This document shows, piece by piece, positions 35,260-48,181 of a DNA stretch of 64,000 nt. The translations under genes were made by a program, and so were the position numbers. Below the pieces are notes generated by a model. That model was not told where the DNA came from and ran no database searches. It saw nothing but the letters and a program-made list of their open reading frames with translations. The DNA is taken from positions 1,984,001-2,048,000 of the forward strand of contig JAKULF010000004.1 in the NCBI GenBank assembly GCA_022661535.1, written 5' to 3'. Source of the DNA: Eutypa lata (Eukaryota; Ascomycota; Sordariomycetes; Xylariales; Diatrypaceae). Each line of letters starts with the position of its first letter. Within the stretch, counting starts at the first letter, position 1.

Positions 35260-37465
35260 GAGCTCTGCGCGCTACGGATCATAGGTACTTTATATGCGAA
35301 GACTCGCTATATGAACATTAGTGCTATGGCTTTATTATGTTTTTATATTCATGTCTCTTCCATTAACTCTCTCTTAGAGGATTGATTGTCCTTACGTTGT
35401 ACGGGTTATTTCCTAGTTCACATAGGCGTTGGGGAGTAGAAGTTAATACCCGTCGATATCTAAGACTTGTATGGAATATATGTTACCTGCTGATCTAAAT
35501 ACAATTATACCTAGTTATAGCTATACATGACAAGAGTTAGAGATAACTACATTTGTCGCAATTTGAGTAAGCGCTGGTCGGTCCCCTCATCCTCCGTGAA
35601 TTAGCTAGTAGTGGCCACGACCTTTTACGGCCGGGATGGATTTGCATTTTTAACTACAACCCTTTAATAACGGGAGACTCGTGGGATGCCTAAGTAAAGG
35701 AGGTTGGTCATGGATGCCATAGGAGAAGGCGCGAACGATGACCGGGGCGGGGGTTGGCCTGCCAGGCTTCTAGTATCAGTCACATCCATCCGCTCGAGGC
35801 CAAGACTGTAACCAAATACTGCCGCACGGATGAAGACTCAATACTAAGCTTAGAAATTACATATAAGCCCATAGACGGCGTTGTTTGTTACAGTACATAT
35901 ATTAGGCCATAGCTAAGCGTATAGAGCTTCCAACTTTAACTAGGGGTGGGACAGGAAATGGCTGGATGAAGTCTCGATAAGCGTCAAAGCACCGAAAGAG
36001 CTTGGAGTGGTAACTTCTGTAATATACTTACCTAGGTAGGTAGTTAAGATGATTAGATTAATTTATATTCGTGCAAGCTTTAACCTTCTGGAGCAAATTA
36101 TTGTCACTGATGCGTTGTCGCCGTTCGTCGGATAAGAGTTCCAACAATATTTAGTTATAGCAACCTTAAAAGGGTGACCGAAACTACCTAGTCATGGCGA
36201 CTAATTCAGATGAACTATCCAACTGTTGGAATAAATCAGGCAAATCACTAAACACATATCACATACTTTATAGAAGGACCGAGGATATAAAGCAAAACTC
36301 AATTTGGGCAACTACCTAGCGTGTATTGGGTTGGGGTTCTGTCTCGCCACCACGTCCGTGAAACTTCCGATCCGAAGTCAGTAATTCCACGCGAGACTAT
36401 CATGCCGCATAGCCTGTATAATCGCACTAACTCCGACTGCAATTTGCAAGCCCTGTCGGTTTGTGATGATTTGCGCAATGTAGGCACGATCGATGCAATG
36501 ATAGAACCGAATGATAACCACCGTCGAGGGTTCTCTAGAAGTTATCGTTCGGGCAATGTCGGGATGAGCTTAGGGGTAATGCGAAGAGCACGCATATAAT
36601 ACTCAGCAGGCATCCTATTCCTGTCTCTGGGGTGGCAGCCCAGATGACTCAAGGAACTTGCTATTGAACCACTTCTCGCCTGAAATTCCCTTCTATGGAA
36701 TTTGTGGTACATCTTCTCCTAAAGACCATCATTGCTCCCGGTAGGTTGTCAAGTATGCGGTGAGCTTGGATCGGCTGGAAGCATGCACCTCATCCCTTCA
36801 TTACCACCGTACGAATATAACGTTGCTGTGACAAGTCCAACCACCATTATGAGAAGACTAGGAAACCATCGAGAACAGAAAGAAAAATAAAAGAAACCAT
36901 GGATTAGGTCGTGTCAGAGGACGGCTGTATCGCATCGATGAACTGTGTTTAGACCACAACAGCTTAGCTTAAGGCTTGATGGACGGAGCCTTAACTCTTC
37001 GGTTGCGGGTACCAAGTCTCTCCGTTGTACCTGGAAAAGGTACTAAGACTGCTACCCTTGATAGACCATAACCTAGTTAACGACACTCCGAGCGAATCAA
37101 AGTGCCGGACGTGCCGTTCAGGCAAGCCCGAGTTCCACGTCAAAGGTAAATCTTCTTAGCAAATAGCCGACGAAGAAGTACTATTGTCTGAAACTGCAGG
37201 TTGCCCGAGCAATGGAATGGAGTCATAAACCGAAGAGTCATCGAAGAACGGAAACAAAAGCGGCCCATACGATAAGAAAGGTCTGAGGCGTGGCAAAACT
37301 ATCGACTGATATTTTAGCAGACATCCCCAAGTAGATGCTGCAGAGCCGTCACAAGTCGAGATGCCAGAGTTGCCACGGGAGGGGAGAATCGGTCGTTGTG
37401 ATATTCGTCAACTCGTCACTTCCACCACAACGCGACAGATGATATCCGAGGTGCTCATGTCAAAT
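35260..37465. other. Intergenic region
   Basis: About 2.2 kb between convergent genes (NLR on plus, casein kinase on minus). No gene or repeat recognised; a 92-codon open frame at 36321-36599 has no domain and overlaps an equally long antisense frame. Confidence 0.5.
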
Positions 37466-39047
37466 TCATTTTGGTCGATAGCTGCCAGAGGCGTAGCCGG
37501 AGCCAGTGACTTGTCCTTTGCTAGCTGATCGCAGCCTGTTACCGCAAACTGATATGTCAGCAATCATGTCAGCGGGATCCTCCGGCTAGCGTTATAAATC
37601 ACACCGTACTCGAAGGAAAGAAATATGATTCCTTACAAGGAATGATTGAAATTGGGGGCTCTGGGTTGGCGAGACACTCACATCCTGTCGCTTCCCCCGA
37701 CGGCGCGGTTGGTTTCCGGAGTGTCAACACCTGGGGTACCACGCTCGATCACCTTACGGCGGGTGGTGGGAATGGCATTGGGCTTAGCGGCACCTGACTG
37801 AGCAGTTTGACCGGCAGTAGCGGCGTTGGTACGGCTGGCCCGAGCCTTCTCCTCATCCTCACCGCCTTGACCAGCAGCCTGGGCAATGGCTTGGGCATTC
37901 TTCTGGTACTTGTAGACAGTCCAGTCAAAAACGTAGTCATATTGGAAACCCTCACGGACGAAGAGGTCACGGAAGATCTTTCTGAGGTAGCTGTAGTCGG
38001 GCTTGTCGTCGAAGCGGAGAGAACGGGTGTAGTTCAGATAGATGGCAAACTCGTTGGGGAAGCCACGGCAGAGGACTTCAGTCGGGGTGGTCATCTTCTT
38101 CTCCATGATACGGTCGTACTTCTGCTTCTTCGTAGCAGCCTTAAGGCCCTGCCAGGGGAGGGAACCACGGCAGAAGTAGAGCATGACGTAGCCGAGAGAC
38201 TCCATATCATCACGTCGAGATTGCTCTGTACTTATGTTAGTCATTGTTGATAGTGACGAAGAAATGGATGCAACATACCAACGCCAAGATGAGTGTTGAT
38301 TGAGGCGTAACGAGCCGTGCCCGTCAAGTTCTTGTTCTCACGGTAGGGGATATGGAAGTGAGTCTTGGGGTCTCGGTACTTCTTGGCCAAACCGAAGTCA
38401 ATAACATTGACTTGGTTACCACGCTTGCCAATACCCATCAAGAAGTTGTCGGGCTTGATATCACGGTGGATGAAAGACTTGGCATGAATGTACTCGATAC
38501 GCGAGATGAGTTGATCGGCTAGCAAGAGAACTGTCTTCAGGGAGAACTTCCGGTTGCAGAAGTTGAAAAGGTCTTCCAAGCTAGGTCCCAGGAGATCGAG
38601 AACCATGGCATTGTAGTCGCACTCGGTACCGAACCAACGAACGAAAGGGATGCCAACACCACCGGCGAGCGACTTGTATACTCGTGCTTCATATTCTAAT
38701 TGGGGGTGCTTCGCCTTGACTGATTCCAACTTGATGGCAATTTCCTCACCGGAAATAATGTTGGTACCGAGGTAGATATCTCCGAAAGAGCCAGAACCGA
38801 TCTTCCGGCCGATACGGTACTTATTACCGACACGAAGATCCTGTGTAGTGGCTTGTTAGTAAACATACAATTCAAGCAGTTACTATACAGAGAGCGTAGA
38901 TACCCAACCGATGTCAATCGGATGGTGTTGAGATAGTTAACCACACCGACTTTATTTCCCACCGCCTGTTCCATAGCTTTGATGCCCCACATATGGTACA
39001 AATGGAAAGTAGTTGTAGGAGACATAGAAACATACCATCGTAGTCAT
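37466..39047 (-). CDS. hhp1: Casein kinase I (CK1 delta/epsilon, Hhp1/CkiA type)
   Basis: Four coding exons: 39047-39036 (MTTM), 38840-38279, 38225-37682, 37535-37466; 395 aa. Ser/Thr kinase acting in DNA repair, growth and, in Neurospora, clock-protein (FRQ) phosphorylation. The kinase domain shows GSGSFG, AIKLE (Lys), [19 protein letters not shown] and CK1-specific GTARYASIN and [11 protein letters not shown]. The tail (about 295-395) is Gln/Ala-rich with [10 protein letters not shown]. An ATG-TGA at 37683-37678 looks like the end, but GTGAGT there is a good donor; joining to 37535 adds 22 residues ending GSYRPK, which I prefer. A clean AAG/GTAAGT donor at 39531 and an acceptor near 39174 suggest a long 5'-UTR intron (inference). 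Confidence 0.95.
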
Positions 39048-42000
39048 CTTGACGGGAAAGGTAGACGGTTACCGTCTACACTAGTAATCTGGATAGTATT
39101 GTTTGGGTGGGTATTGAGGTGATGAGCAACGTCGGAACGAGGTCGATCTAAGGATTTGTAACCCGTCTAGGATCTGAAGAATAAAGTTAGTACGGCATAA
39201 CACCAAGATAATTCGATTAGATACGAGATATGCCAAATGGTGTCGACGCGTTTGCTGCCTTGCAAAAGCAAGGACAGAATGTAGAGGTTATTGACCAAAG
39301 GACAATGATACACTTGCATTTGTCAAGGTGAGAACCCAGGTTGGTTATGAGAAATAAATGAGACAGCGGTGAGGTCATGTGTGATTGATTCTTTGATGTA
39401 TTGACAACTTTATTTCAGATGTCTGTAGTTCCAGGCAAAGGTTGGCTGGTTCATAGATGGAGGTTTGTGCATGTAGTTTAGGAGATTGAATGTAGTTGAA
39501 GGCTACCATGCCGACCGAGAGAAAGACTTACCTTTTTACCCAAACAGGAACGATTTGTCCGGCGTCGATGGCGGGAATGATGCTGATGAAATGAAAAAGA
39601 GGAAAAGAGAAGAAAAGACGACTTGTATCGTCGAATATCAAAATATTCGAACGATCAAATGAGTGCCGTCTCGAGAGAGAAAATATTACGTGGGATGGGA
39701 TGGGTGCAGGTGGTGACTAGTAGGGAAGAGAGTTTGGGAAGAGAGAAAGAGACGATTGACGCCGACCAGAAATGGCTTTGGGGGAATTAACCTAACCTGA
39801 ATGTAGTACCAGAGGAGGTAGGTACATGTATGTATGTATTGTACTTTGTACTAAGGTTGGAATGCAATTGCAGTGAATGAATAATAACTGGGGGCAGGAT
39901 TCTCCAAAATTGGCGTTAGGCAAAGCGGGCAAGTCAGGCCCTATTTAGGGGGGCAGTTATTAGGTGTTAGGTTCGGATTGGGCTGGCTTTTAGTGCTAGC
40001 TGGCTGCGTGCGGCGGTAGGGTATTGTAGAATACGGATGTGGTACCTACCTTAGCACCTAATAACTACTGCTACTAAAGGAAGTAGTTGCTACCTAACGC
40101 CTTTTGATCAATGTGGTACGTGCGCAGGGTGCGCAAGCGGCAAAGACTGTATCAGCATTGAAATTTTTGAGAGTTTTTGAACAAGGAAGCGGGGATAGAA
40201 AGGTAGATAGGTACTTGCTGTTTAGTGTACCTAAGTTAGTTCTATCTGTACCTATTACACATGAATTCATAGGGCCAAATTTGTCATAAAGGCATAAAGG
40301 GCGGTCGAGACCTTGAACTCAACCACCGATCTACAAGCTTGAATGACTTAAGGCATAATTCACCGAACGGGAGGCCACCTGCCTGAGTATAATAAGGACC
40401 CGACTCAACACACGCAAGTGCGAGCAACAACATAATTATTGAGTTCTCACACGCGTTATAGCCTTCACGATGTATTCAACCGTGTAGAAATATAACTGCG
40501 TAGATAGATGTAGGCCGGCTAGTGAGTAGCGGGTTACATCATTTTATTTACCTCAGAATGGACTCTCCGGCAGATCGCTCAAGCTTATGTCTACTAACTG
40601 AACTGACCCATAGTGCAACTCGACCATCAAACAGGCTTCGGCATTGGGAGACCTCAGAGATAGTATTGTACAAGTCATTGTCCATTTGGGCACCTCCAAC
40701 TAACTAGTTCATCTTTGAGGGCTTTTTCCGGACAGATTAGATTGATATTGAACAATACTACGTACTAGTCGGCTTTGAAGTCAATGAAGGGCGTCGACTT
40801 TGACAAAGGCAATTGATCTTGGCAGCTTAGGGAGCGCCCTTTACGAAAGCGGACCGGTTAGAGGAAGACGACGATCGACGCAATATTCGACCGACGACAA
40901 TAAGCCTCGTTGTAACGCCCCGGAAGTATCATGGGTGATACCCGCAACTATATATTGTTGGCTATCTCGCTTTCTTTGTATCGCCAACTGCTTCATACTG
41001 AACTCAGCCTGTCACGACCAAACACTTCTAGAGTCCTGCAGTATCTACAAACGAAACGTAGGTACTTAGCGGTTGCTATGGAAGTGGAGTCCCACCTAAC
41101 AGGCAATGACAAGGCATTCAGGGCATCAAGTAAGGCATAAGAGCGGAAGGGACCCGAGCTCGGGGCGCGTACTGCTTTTTGACGATATTCAGGGGGGGGG
41201 GTATTCTCACCGACCTCAATTACAGCATTAGACATAACTAGGCATATCACCCGTGATCATTCTTCGTAAGTGTAGGTAGGGACCTAGCCTGCTGTCCACT
41301 TCCTTCTAGAATATCGGAGCTAGCGGCGAAGCGAGCCGGATGACATGACATGACATGACAAGCGAGTGAAATAGCGAGTGCAGGTCTGAGCTGAGCGGGA
41401 TGCGGGTACTACCTATACGATAGATAGCTCTTCAAAACCCATGTAATCTGTCACGGAACAAACAATTATAGAGGTACAAATCTTCTCAAATTGATGTTCA
41501 TGCCCATCTACGTATAGCTGATAATAATGAATGGTTACGTTATCAACACTACATGTGATGGATGCATTGAGCCTACTTGAAGGTCATACCTTTCTCTCCA
41601 TCGTTGGCAACCAACATCCACGGGGTCAAGCGGGGGCAGAAAGGTTGCACCGTTGATCATCTTCTCTATATGTTGGTGAGTTGGCTGTTATTATAATGCT
41701 ATAAGGGGTACGATCCGAGGCTATTCCCACTAGGCATTGACGGCAACCATGCATTTTTGGTAGATCTACAAAGGGGGGAGGATATATAAAGTGCCGCAGG
41801 GTACCTGGCTTAGTATGGACAGGGTTTAAAGAAGACAGTCGCGCGCCGCCTTTTCGGTTTGACCCGTGGTTAAAGCGTTGGATCTTTCCTTTTAACCCTG
41901 TGACATCAGAAGCGGGAAGTGGGAAGCGAGCTGTCAGAGAGGAACGAAAGAAGACCCGTGTTGGCCTCAGCTCAATTTCTATTACTACTACCTACCTACC

Positions 42001-45000
42001 TACTATATGTATACCACGTCACGCACGCACGCAAGCAACGGTGTACCACATAGGAAGCTCCTTTTCCAATTTTCTTTCGAGACCTGCATCTTTCCCTCAT
42101 ATTACTTGCAGAAAACAGGTCTTCGGCGTCGCGGGGCGCGGGGTTTGGCGGCCTGCTCACCAGTCACGAGAACGCCAGCAGGGAGCAGGCTGGCGACTCA
42201 GGAGGCGACTGTGATGACGGTAGAGGCGGTAGGTGCGTGAGAGCAGATCCCTTAGATGACATGTGTGTAGGTGGTTTAATGCTCACTCAGGACCACTGAC
42301 TAGTCTCAAGAAAGAAGAGACAGGTAGCTCTTAATCTATAGGTGTATGATTAGGTTAGGTAATCCTCGCCTAATATCTTGTGAAGCTCTCGTCAAATCAT
42401 GACATTTTGTTTTGGCATGCTGGGGGTGTTTCACACGCCAGAAGTGGAAGAGCTCTCGCTGCCCAACAGCGTCGTATCCATTCTGCGCGCGTGTATGTAT
42501 CCGCTAATCCCTCCACCCCCACCTGCGGATATATAAGCTCTTTAGAGCTACATGTAGACACCCTATTACATACCAGGCAGTATTTCCCTGATACGAAATA
42601 TCATATCTGCACGCAGCCTGCCTGACCGTTCTCTGCCAGCACGCGGGTCTAATACAAAGAGGGAGAGGTAGATGGTGTTTGCCTACCTGCTTGCCTGTCT
42701 GCCTGTTGCCTCGCCTGCTTATTAGAAAGCCAATTCTTGGAGATTTAAGACAAGTCAAGTCGCATCACGTCACGTCGCGTTTATTACCGGTTACGCTCCT
42801 GCTGGTGCCCCGCCCGCGCAAGTCCTTGCCGCCGGTTAGGCGAAATGATGAAACAAAAATAGCAGTTAGCCACCTGAAATGCACCCCCGTTTAGTTAGCC
42901 CTTATACATACCTAAGTCTAGCTACTGAGTACCTAACTCAACATATGTTACATCCTGACGATGCATCCGGGGGCGATCGGGTTTGCATCGTAGAGCACGT
43001 TACGTTATGGTACCAACATAGAATATACGAAATTACTCACTATGTAGGTATCCCGTATTCCCGAAACCTGGCGATTCTCTGCCGCCGCAATGCACCCAGT
43101 CGGCCAGTTCCCGACTCTTTGGGATTTCCTTCTCGGTTATCTTGGCAGGTGGTTAACTAGACAAAGCTTTCCTACCTCACAAGGAAGAGCTACTAAACCC
43201 CATTAAAACCCGAAGCCCAATTGATTATTTAGCTGATTAGCAACATTGACCGCCGTCTGATTATAAACAACATACAGTTTCTACCATCTGATATGTAATG
43301 TATGCCAGTGACGTGAGCTGCCGTGTTGCCGTTTTTGGCCGCACCTCTTGTGTTACAAACTACTATGCACTCCACCCCTAATCCTGACCCTAGACACACA
43401 TGTACTTATGCACATAAAATGCACATATACTTCGTAGTTACGTAGTTACCAGGTGCCTCCTTAACCTACGTGAGGCCCCTTTTGCCACCTTCGTTCGATT
43501 ATTTAGGAGCCGTCTCCCCCAACGTCCAAGGGAACATGCCATCTACCTATTAGTCCGATCTACATTTCGTGATACGATATGTGCGGGCCTATTCTTTTCC
43601 ATCGAATCGAAATCTCGTCAGATACCTAATTAAAGTTACGCAAAATGGCCTCGTTTCTCAAGGGGCCGTTCTAGGCCCCGCGATGGTCGAGGCTTCTGCC
43701 GATCATTACCCAGCAGAACCTGCCGCAAGCTGGCGAGCCGGCTGACGGCCAAGACGACTTGCCTAGTACGGCTGGTCCTCAGCTGACCCGGTGAGCCGAG
43801 ATCTTCGGAGATACACAAAACTATGGACCTCGATCATTCTATTCCAATTTTTCAAGCGATGATATGTGCCTCATATGAGTTGTCAAGGCTCCAATAAGCC
43901 CCAATATCTCCCGATAGTAAGACGGTGTTCAGCACCTATTGGCAAATCTACAATGGGTGCAACGACACAGTTTATACAGGTAACTTGGAAGACTTACCCC
44001 ACTCTCACAGCCTATGGTGGACATAACTGCATTTGTTTAGTCAGCAGCAATATAATCTCATAACGAGTAGAATTCCAATATAACAATGAACCTCCTTATT
44101 CCATACCGCATTTGCCGAGGTTTATTCCCATTTAAAAGATTTGAGGGTGTTCTCTATACCGTCCTAGCCTACTGGAAGCTGCTAATATTGATTGAAGTCG
44201 AACTCTTATTATGTGGTTAGTCCTCCATTGTATCATGGTATAACCACTCCTTACTTTTAAACAAGGCTGTTGCTATACCAAATCCATCCATGAATGAAGT
44301 TTTATAAATTGCCCGTATCCCGATATCAATGTGGCCATCCAAGAAGAAAGATTCAAATGTGGATTTTCTATGGTAGTAACATTACATTGACAACGCTGTC
44401 TTCTAGCGAGTCGGTGTTGATATATGATACTCTCGTATAGATAATATTACACCTCTACTATTATCACTACTCGGTTATTCTACAATAGCAAATGTAAAGG
44501 GATATTAAATATAATAATATAACTAATATAAGATACACTGATCTGGCAATATAACGAGATACTGACATGCTAAACATTGGCATCTACGTCAACGGAAGAA
44601 ACTCGGAATATATGGTGTATGAAATACATTACAGGAAGATGCAAAAACTGTCAAGCAATATTTATACACACCCTGCTCCAAAGTAGCCTTCATTTCTATA
44701 TTTCATCTACTTTTAGTTCTTGCTCTACCATGACACGAAGCTGGTCTAGGGGTCTTGGTTTTGTTTTATTTTAAAAGAGCTTTCCCCTTCCTCCCCTAAC
44801 TCTGCTTCGGTAAAGCTCCAAAGCGCTTGTAGCTTGTTATATTCGATGCTGTGAGTCTTTGTAGCAATCCAGGCTGTGTAATATGCCAGAGAATCGACAT
44901 CTTTAGGCTAGTAGGCTAGGAGAAAATGGTCAGACAGTCGCCCATGATAAACGATTGGAAAGGATGTCCGAAAGACTGTATTCAACTGAACTGGGTTTCT

Positions 45001-46320
45001 ATCTATTCTAGGATCTGAAGAATCCAAGCTCTCTTTATATATACAGAATCCCTATCCGAGATTGATCCATCCTAGCCCTATATCACCATATAGGTTACAA
45101 GCCAGCGAACTAAATATAAAAAGCATACCTGTATAACTATATATTGTACCAATATAGTTAGGGTGTCTCGTAGCCTACTGTGCCTCCCAACTTGTAATAG
45201 TGACATTGTACTATACTACCTTCTTAGGAGACTAGATGACTGAAACTCAAAACAATATTACATGATAGAAGGCTTCACAAGGCTGCCAAGGATGAGAGGG
45301 GACCACCCAATATAACCACCTATCAATAAGTTGGCCTGAGTTTGTGAAATGGAAATACCCCCTCTTATATCCCACTGAAACTATTGGCTATCAACCGAAC
45401 CCGACGCCGCATATGTGCACTTTCATCACATCCCCGCAGTCACGCCCGAGCCAGTGAGACATGCTATCCAAAGACGGCCCATCACTCGCATACGCCCCGC
45501 ATTGCAGACCCCTATATCACTCGCGCTCGATATCTCGCATAAGGGTATCAAAATGCTTATTTTACTTGGGGTTGTTAACTGGAGCTGGTAGTGGTTTAGG
45601 CTTCGGCTGGACGTCCCCTTTCGTGTTCGAGCCCCCACGCGCCGACGCTGCTGTCGGTTTCGTCCGCGCCGTACGAATCCTCCTAGTGCCGCCATTTATT
45701 ACTGTAGTATTACTCAGCGTAGACAGTCCGCTCTAATCATTATCCTCCTCCTCCTTACTACAATAGACGGGCTGCGATGTCCGTTATCCAGGTTTCGAGG
45801 CTGTGCTTGCTTCGATTCCGGAGGATTATAAGTCACATGAGAAAACATGATGTCGCGTAATATAGGTAGATGTTTAATTCGTCGCTGATTGGAAAAAGAG
45901 AGAGAGAGAGGAGGGGGGTACAGTGTGCTGCAGCTTCGTTTTCTGTAAAGGGGCTTGGTCTAGTGTTTTCGTATAACCTGGGCGAAAACAGTGACTCCTT
46001 TATGTAGGTAGAGATGAGTGGCTGAGATAGCCTGCATCTCGCAGCCCCATTGCTACTTCTTGGCGCTTCTATATCCCGATTAGGACCTCTTTCACCCTCG
46101 GCATGTCTAACACCAAAAAATATGTCGTGGTGTAAAATAATACTACCGATGCTATGTCTACATCTACTGGTTACTAGCGCCACATTCCAGTATAACTACC
46201 TACTACTTTCATTTCTAAACTAGTAGATATTGATTTCCCAACATCTAACTCTCACCAGAAGCTATCTAGTGAAGGTATTCATATAAATCAAATCTCGGCT
46301 TTAAGGCCCTGACTGCTTAC
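39048..46320. other. 7.3-kb gene desert
   Basis: After the casein kinase 5' region (to about 39.7 kb) no gene is supported for over 6 kb. Base composition is patchy: 44.0-45.4 kb is strongly AT-rich with many TA dinucleotides, while 42.0-43.2 kb and 45.4-45.8 kb are nearer genic composition but show only short frames in several registers. A GACAT tandem repeat (four units) lies at about 41341-41360. No transposase, reverse transcriptase or LTR pair could be recognised, so decay of mobile elements is only a suspicion. Confidence 0.5.
41341..41361 (+). repeat. 5-bp tandem repeat (TGACA)n
   Basis: Four consecutive TGACA units inside the gene desert. Simple sequence repeat with no assigned role. 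Confidence 0.85.
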
Positions 46321-47257
46321 ATGGCGGGTGATCCCGACGTTTATGCCTTAAGAAGGTTCGGCCGGCTTCACACAAGATCACTATTAGCCTTACAAGTTCG
46401 TCTGTCCGCGTTGGAAGAGCAATTGGACACCTTATATCGAAGGTCCAGTTCGAAAAGTGTGAAAATCATTGGGGAAAATCCTCCGGAAGTTGTCGACCGG
46501 CGAGACGATTTACTGACACACTTGGCTGGAAATGAAAAATGCGGTGGTAGGCTTCGGAATGAAAGCCCTAGAGATATTAATAATGGCACGATTAGAGACG
46601 ACGTGGAAGAGAGAGAGCATCTCTGCTGACTGAGACCACCGCTACATTACGTGAATTTGGTGAGTAGACAACTAGAGTTCTTACTTTAGCTGACTGGGAT
46701 TACTTACGTATACTTTTATATTTGGATACTACTCTATTGAACTATAACTCTATACTATCTCTTCATTCAGCACCTAGTCGGAATATTCTGAACTTAGAGA
46801 CATGGTTCGAAAATAATATAGGAGCGATTATAGATTCCGAGACAGAATCCCTTCGCCATAAGGATGAGCTTGTTTCTATCTCAGCCCATAAGTCTACCAT
46901 GTGTGAATTGCTTGAACGACATCTTATGTACCGGAATCGAGAGAAGCTCGGCCTCTTTAAGTGTTCACCGCAGTCGATCTCGAGTCCCCAGATCCGGGGC
47001 TCACTTTCCACAATCAGTGATACGACGATCAATCGACTTGGACCTATCGCGGTTTTTCTTGCTGTAGCTATGATGCTCATTTTACCACTTTGGACTTTAC
47101 CAGCACTGGGAAGCATGCAGATAAAGTTGTTTGCTATATCATTTTTTTCTTGGGGTGGCTGACAATTTTGTCATGTGCAAATCTCGGGCGCCCGTTCGAA
47201 AAACTAGCAGCTACAGCTGGGCAAGTCAAGCTAAAGTCATCTAGAAATTGTTGCTAA
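46321..47257 (+). pseudogene. Decayed DUF6594-type membrane protein gene
   Basis: Pieces of a fungal DUF6594-like protein follow each other in three frames. Frame 1 (46321-46623): RRFGRLHTRSLLALQVRLSALEEQLD, the usual N-terminal half-coil. Frame 3 resumes at 46626 with LTETTATLREF, then after an interruption with a stop, LLNYNSILSLHSAPSRN and DELVSI down to ILPLWTLPA (a membrane helix) at about 47100. A second shift near 47157 is needed to read ILSCANLGRPFEKLAATAG, the conserved end, to a stop at 47255-47257. The intron implied after REF would need an acceptor just before GAT ACT, but the site reads TTTG rather than AG. Two frameshifts plus a lost splice site argue for a pseudogene. The family has C-terminal membrane helices and no established function. 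Family name is from memory of its pattern. Confidence 0.6.
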
Positions 47258-48181
47258 TTTACCTCTAGATATAGTGTAGTACTTGTTATTTTCCTTCAGT
47301 TAGGAGACAACAATACATAAGACATTTAACAGCAATTTCAGGATTGTTTGGCTGTGTATAATAAACTGGGTGCTAATTGTTATGCCATGCCGTTGACTGC
47401 TCAGCTATTTATCACTCTTTAAATAGTTAAGCTGGGTCACTGATATAACCACTAGGGGCTTTGATCCAGCTAGTTGGTCGATCACTGATAGTTATAGCCA
47501 TTAAAAGCCTTCGATTTGTTAGGCTGACGTGTAACATCCTGTCAAAATACCTAGTATTTTGATGTGATAACTGGTGTTTATCATCTGTTAGCGCCTAGTT
47601 AGGCTTGTTATGGGGTAATAAGAGGCCCTAAACAAGCCTAGATGGGATGTTTTGGCATCATGATGATCGCAGACGCATCACCTCCGCTCTACTGGAATGT
47701 GTTGGCAGGGGTGGAAGGGAATGTGTTTGCTCGAGAGTTACACACGAGTGCTAGCTATGATAGGGACACAGGCATTTAATTCGCTAGAGATGTGTGACAT
47801 GGTATGCAATTGAAGCATATGTTATGTCACATTCTTCATGTACATGCCCTTCTATCTGCCAAATTTAACATCCATATATCCCAATTACTTCCCTGCTCTT
47901 TTAATTTGTTTTGTAGTCCCATTTATAGGACCTGACTTAGCGGAGGAAACATTGAGTGGATAACGACAATGAATTCGAACGATGCTACCCACTCCTAGAG
48001 ATAATCTTAGGAAAACACTATATCTAAATATTCACGACGCCCGATTTTAAACTAATATTCCCCAGTAAGTAGATCTTTTGGAATGGTGCATTCGAAACAT
48101 CCAGCATACGTCTCAGAGGACCGAAATTAAACTAGATATTTACTATAGAAATTCCCTGAGTCCTTCAGTATATTTGCTACA
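47258..48181. other. AT-rich intergenic region with small inverted repeats
   Basis: About 0.9 kb with no gene. It contains a 10-bp inverted repeat (TAGGCTTGTT with AACAAGCCTA, about 47603-47640) and a near-perfect hairpin CAAAATAC/GTATTTTG at about 47543-47561. No flanking duplication was found, so they are not called mobile-element ends. Confidence 0.45.

Noticed and set aside
37678..37683. Stop codon as the true end of casein kinase I
   Set aside because: The stop lies inside a strong GTGAGT donor and a downstream exon in frame gives a plausible tail; kept as an alternative isoform in the findings.
45426..45736. Overlapping short frames on both strands near 45.5 kb
   Set aside because: Arg-rich versus hydrophobic translations of the same GC-richer patch; neither has a start context, intron or domain that supports a gene.
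47543..47640. Small hairpins as terminal inverted repeats of a MITE
   Set aside because: Arms are only 8-10 bp, no target-site duplication was found and no second copy is visible in the window.
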